From NCBI GenBank assembly GCA_033239125.1, contig BSWB01000003.1, forward strand, positions 34,177,001 to 34,241,000: DNA of 64,000 bases, written 5' to 3'. Shown here one piece after another: positions 63,003-64,000 of the stretch. The stretch is from Fagopyrum homotropicum. Lineage: Eukaryota; Streptophyta; Magnoliopsida; Caryophyllales; Polygonaceae. Made by a program: the position numbers and the translations under genes. How positions within the stretch are numbered: the first letter of the stretch is position 1; every line of letters starts with the position of its first letter. Below the pieces are notes generated by a model. It searched no databases, was not told where the DNA came from, and saw only the letters and a program-made list of their open reading frames with translations.

Positions 63003-63568
63003 GCTTCTATAGATTTTACTCTGTAGCGATGAACCAACATGAGATGGGTTGTATTTATAATTCATAGTTCAAGGTGGATTCAAAGTTTATGTAAATGAAA
63101 TTGTTGAATTGCTCCATGATCACGGTTTTAATACAAGTTTACTGCTATAGTTTTGTTGATATGATTTGTAAGCTCGTTAATGTTTGACGAGGGTACGTTG
63201 CAGCCACGGTTCTCTAAAGAACCGTGGTGTTTTTTTTTAAAAAAAAAAATTAGAACTGGGACCACGGTTATTTTAAATAACCGTGGTCACAGTTCTGATT
63301 TTTTTTAAAAAAAAAACACCACGGTTCTCTAAAGAACCGTGGTCCGATGCGTTTTTTTTTATGAAAGAGACTTTTTACCCCGGGTATTTTAAAATAACCG
63401 GGGTCCGACTTTTTACCCCGCTATAAAAAAAACGGGGGTCCGAAAAATTTTAGCACGGTGACATTTACCGGGGTGCGAACCGTCGGACCTCGCTTCCGTT
63501 AACCACGCTTCCATAACCGGCTTCCCATGTACAAAATAACCGGGGTCTAGGGGGTATTTTTACTAGTG
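63003..63568 (+). mobile_element. CACTA 3' part (duplicated copy)
   Basis: Copy of 48719-49287 with a few changes, mostly in the lengths of A/T runs. It ends in TACTAGTG followed by TSD ACC (63569-63571). The nested palindrome of subterminal hairpins is kept (about 63202-63343). Confidence 0.88.
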
Positions 63569-63571
63569 ACC

Positions 63572-64000
63572 TTAGAAATACCTTCCCTTTGCAAACCTCA
63601 GCTTTGTCCACGTTATCTTTTGAGATCTTGAGTCGGAACCACAACTGGATGCTTTAATCTCTAGAATCCGCATTCCCTTTATCTGACTTTTATATCATCT
63701 TTTATTGCTTTAATTTGCTGCTAGTAGTTATTTGACAAACTGATTACCGTTCTTTGTTTCACCATAGTCCTTGTGATCGACCCCTGAAATATTTGCTTTT
63801 ATTACAATTGATCCGTACACTGCGGGTTCGCATATTATTCAAGCATACTTATTGGGTTATAAATATTAAATCTTGCACACACCTTTTGGATTTAACACTT
63901 CTCCAAATCTTCCTTTCAAATCTCTTCTTTCTGTGGGGCGTCCCCAGCGTCCAAGTTTTCAAGTCTCTAAGTCTCCCTTTTGGAGATTTTTGCTCCCCTT
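63572..64000 (+). repeat. Element A LTR end and flank (duplicated copy, cut by the window)
   Basis: Bases 63572-63897 copy A's last LTR segment, and 63898-64000 copy the flank at 49616-49718. The window ends before the position where the duplication joint would be found again, so it cannot be seen whether a third unit follows. Confidence 0.88.

Larger units (their letters stand above)
49882..64000 (+). repeat. Second copy of a large tandem duplication (element C through A's LTR end)
   Basis: From the joint at about 49882 the sequence repeats 29450 onward: LTR, gag-pol, env-position ORF, 3' LTR, TSD TGTGT, CACTA 3' end, TSD ACC, A's LTR end and the flank. Identical insertion sites on the right (62998 and 63569) prove a segmental copy and not a new insertion. 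It has neither the 6394-bp internal duplication nor the two small deletions of C, so it represents an earlier state. Confidence 0.93.

Overview
This window is plant nuclear DNA made almost entirely of nested transposable elements. It most likely comes from a gene-poor, repeat-rich region of a dicot. There is no prokaryotic-style gene organisation, no rRNA or tRNA gene, and no intact host gene that I can see. The dominant elements are long Ty3/gypsy LTR retrotransposons of Athila type. Their LTRs are about 1.7 kb, the primer-binding site TGGCGCCGTTGCCGGGGA matches the 3' end of plant tRNA-Asp, gag-pol is one long frame, and a separate ORF lies in the env position. A CACTA transposon and a small MULE-like element are also present. 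Direct joining of interrupted sequences and the target-site duplications (TSDs) allow the nest to be unpacked.

Layout. Element A is an old, degraded Athila-type element (5' LTR from before base 1 to 1038, decayed gag-pol 1167-4628, 3' LTR from 6373). It is the outermost layer, and its 3' LTR is cut into pieces by later insertions. Element B (7574-21979, TSD TTTAC) sits in that 3' LTR and carries an almost open gag-pol (9334-15171, one nonsense codon) and a broken env-position ORF. A 1.37-kb MULE-like element (20203-21570, 9-bp TSD) sits in B's 3' LTR. A CACTA element (5' end copies at 22223 and 26742, 3' end at 49287, TSD ACC) also sits in A's 3' LTR. It contains captured exon fragments of several host genes: an MFS sugar-transporter-like gene, trehalose-6-phosphate synthase, an NSUN2/TRM4-like RNA methyltransferase and starch synthase III. 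Element C (29351-48713, TSD TGTGT) is inserted in the CACTA and is a younger Athila-type element.

Three tandem duplications then reshaped the nest. (1) A segment from A's 3' region to the CACTA 5' end is repeated at 22595-27106, and in this copy B is reduced to a solo LTR. (2) A 6394-bp unit inside C, from the RNase H domain to the 3' LTR, is repeated, so C has three LTR copies and a chimeric LTR/RNase H-integrase ORF. (3) The segment from C's 5' LTR through the CACTA end and A's LTR end is repeated from 49882 to beyond the window. Its retrotransposon (called D here) has the most intact gag-protease-RT frame (51616-55500).

How the parts work. In each Athila-type element the LTR holds a TATA box (for example 8095, 29896) downstream of a cluster of the palindrome CCACGGCCGTGG. 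The same palindrome-plus-TATA arrangement recurs between pol and the env-position ORF, which suggests a second promoter. The palindrome also recurs in LTR U5, in the protease-RT linker and just before the env-position ATG. Element A carries a different palindrome (CACCTCG-NN-CGAGGTG) used in a similar dispersed way. This subfamily-specific, dispersed motif system is the most unusual signal in the window.
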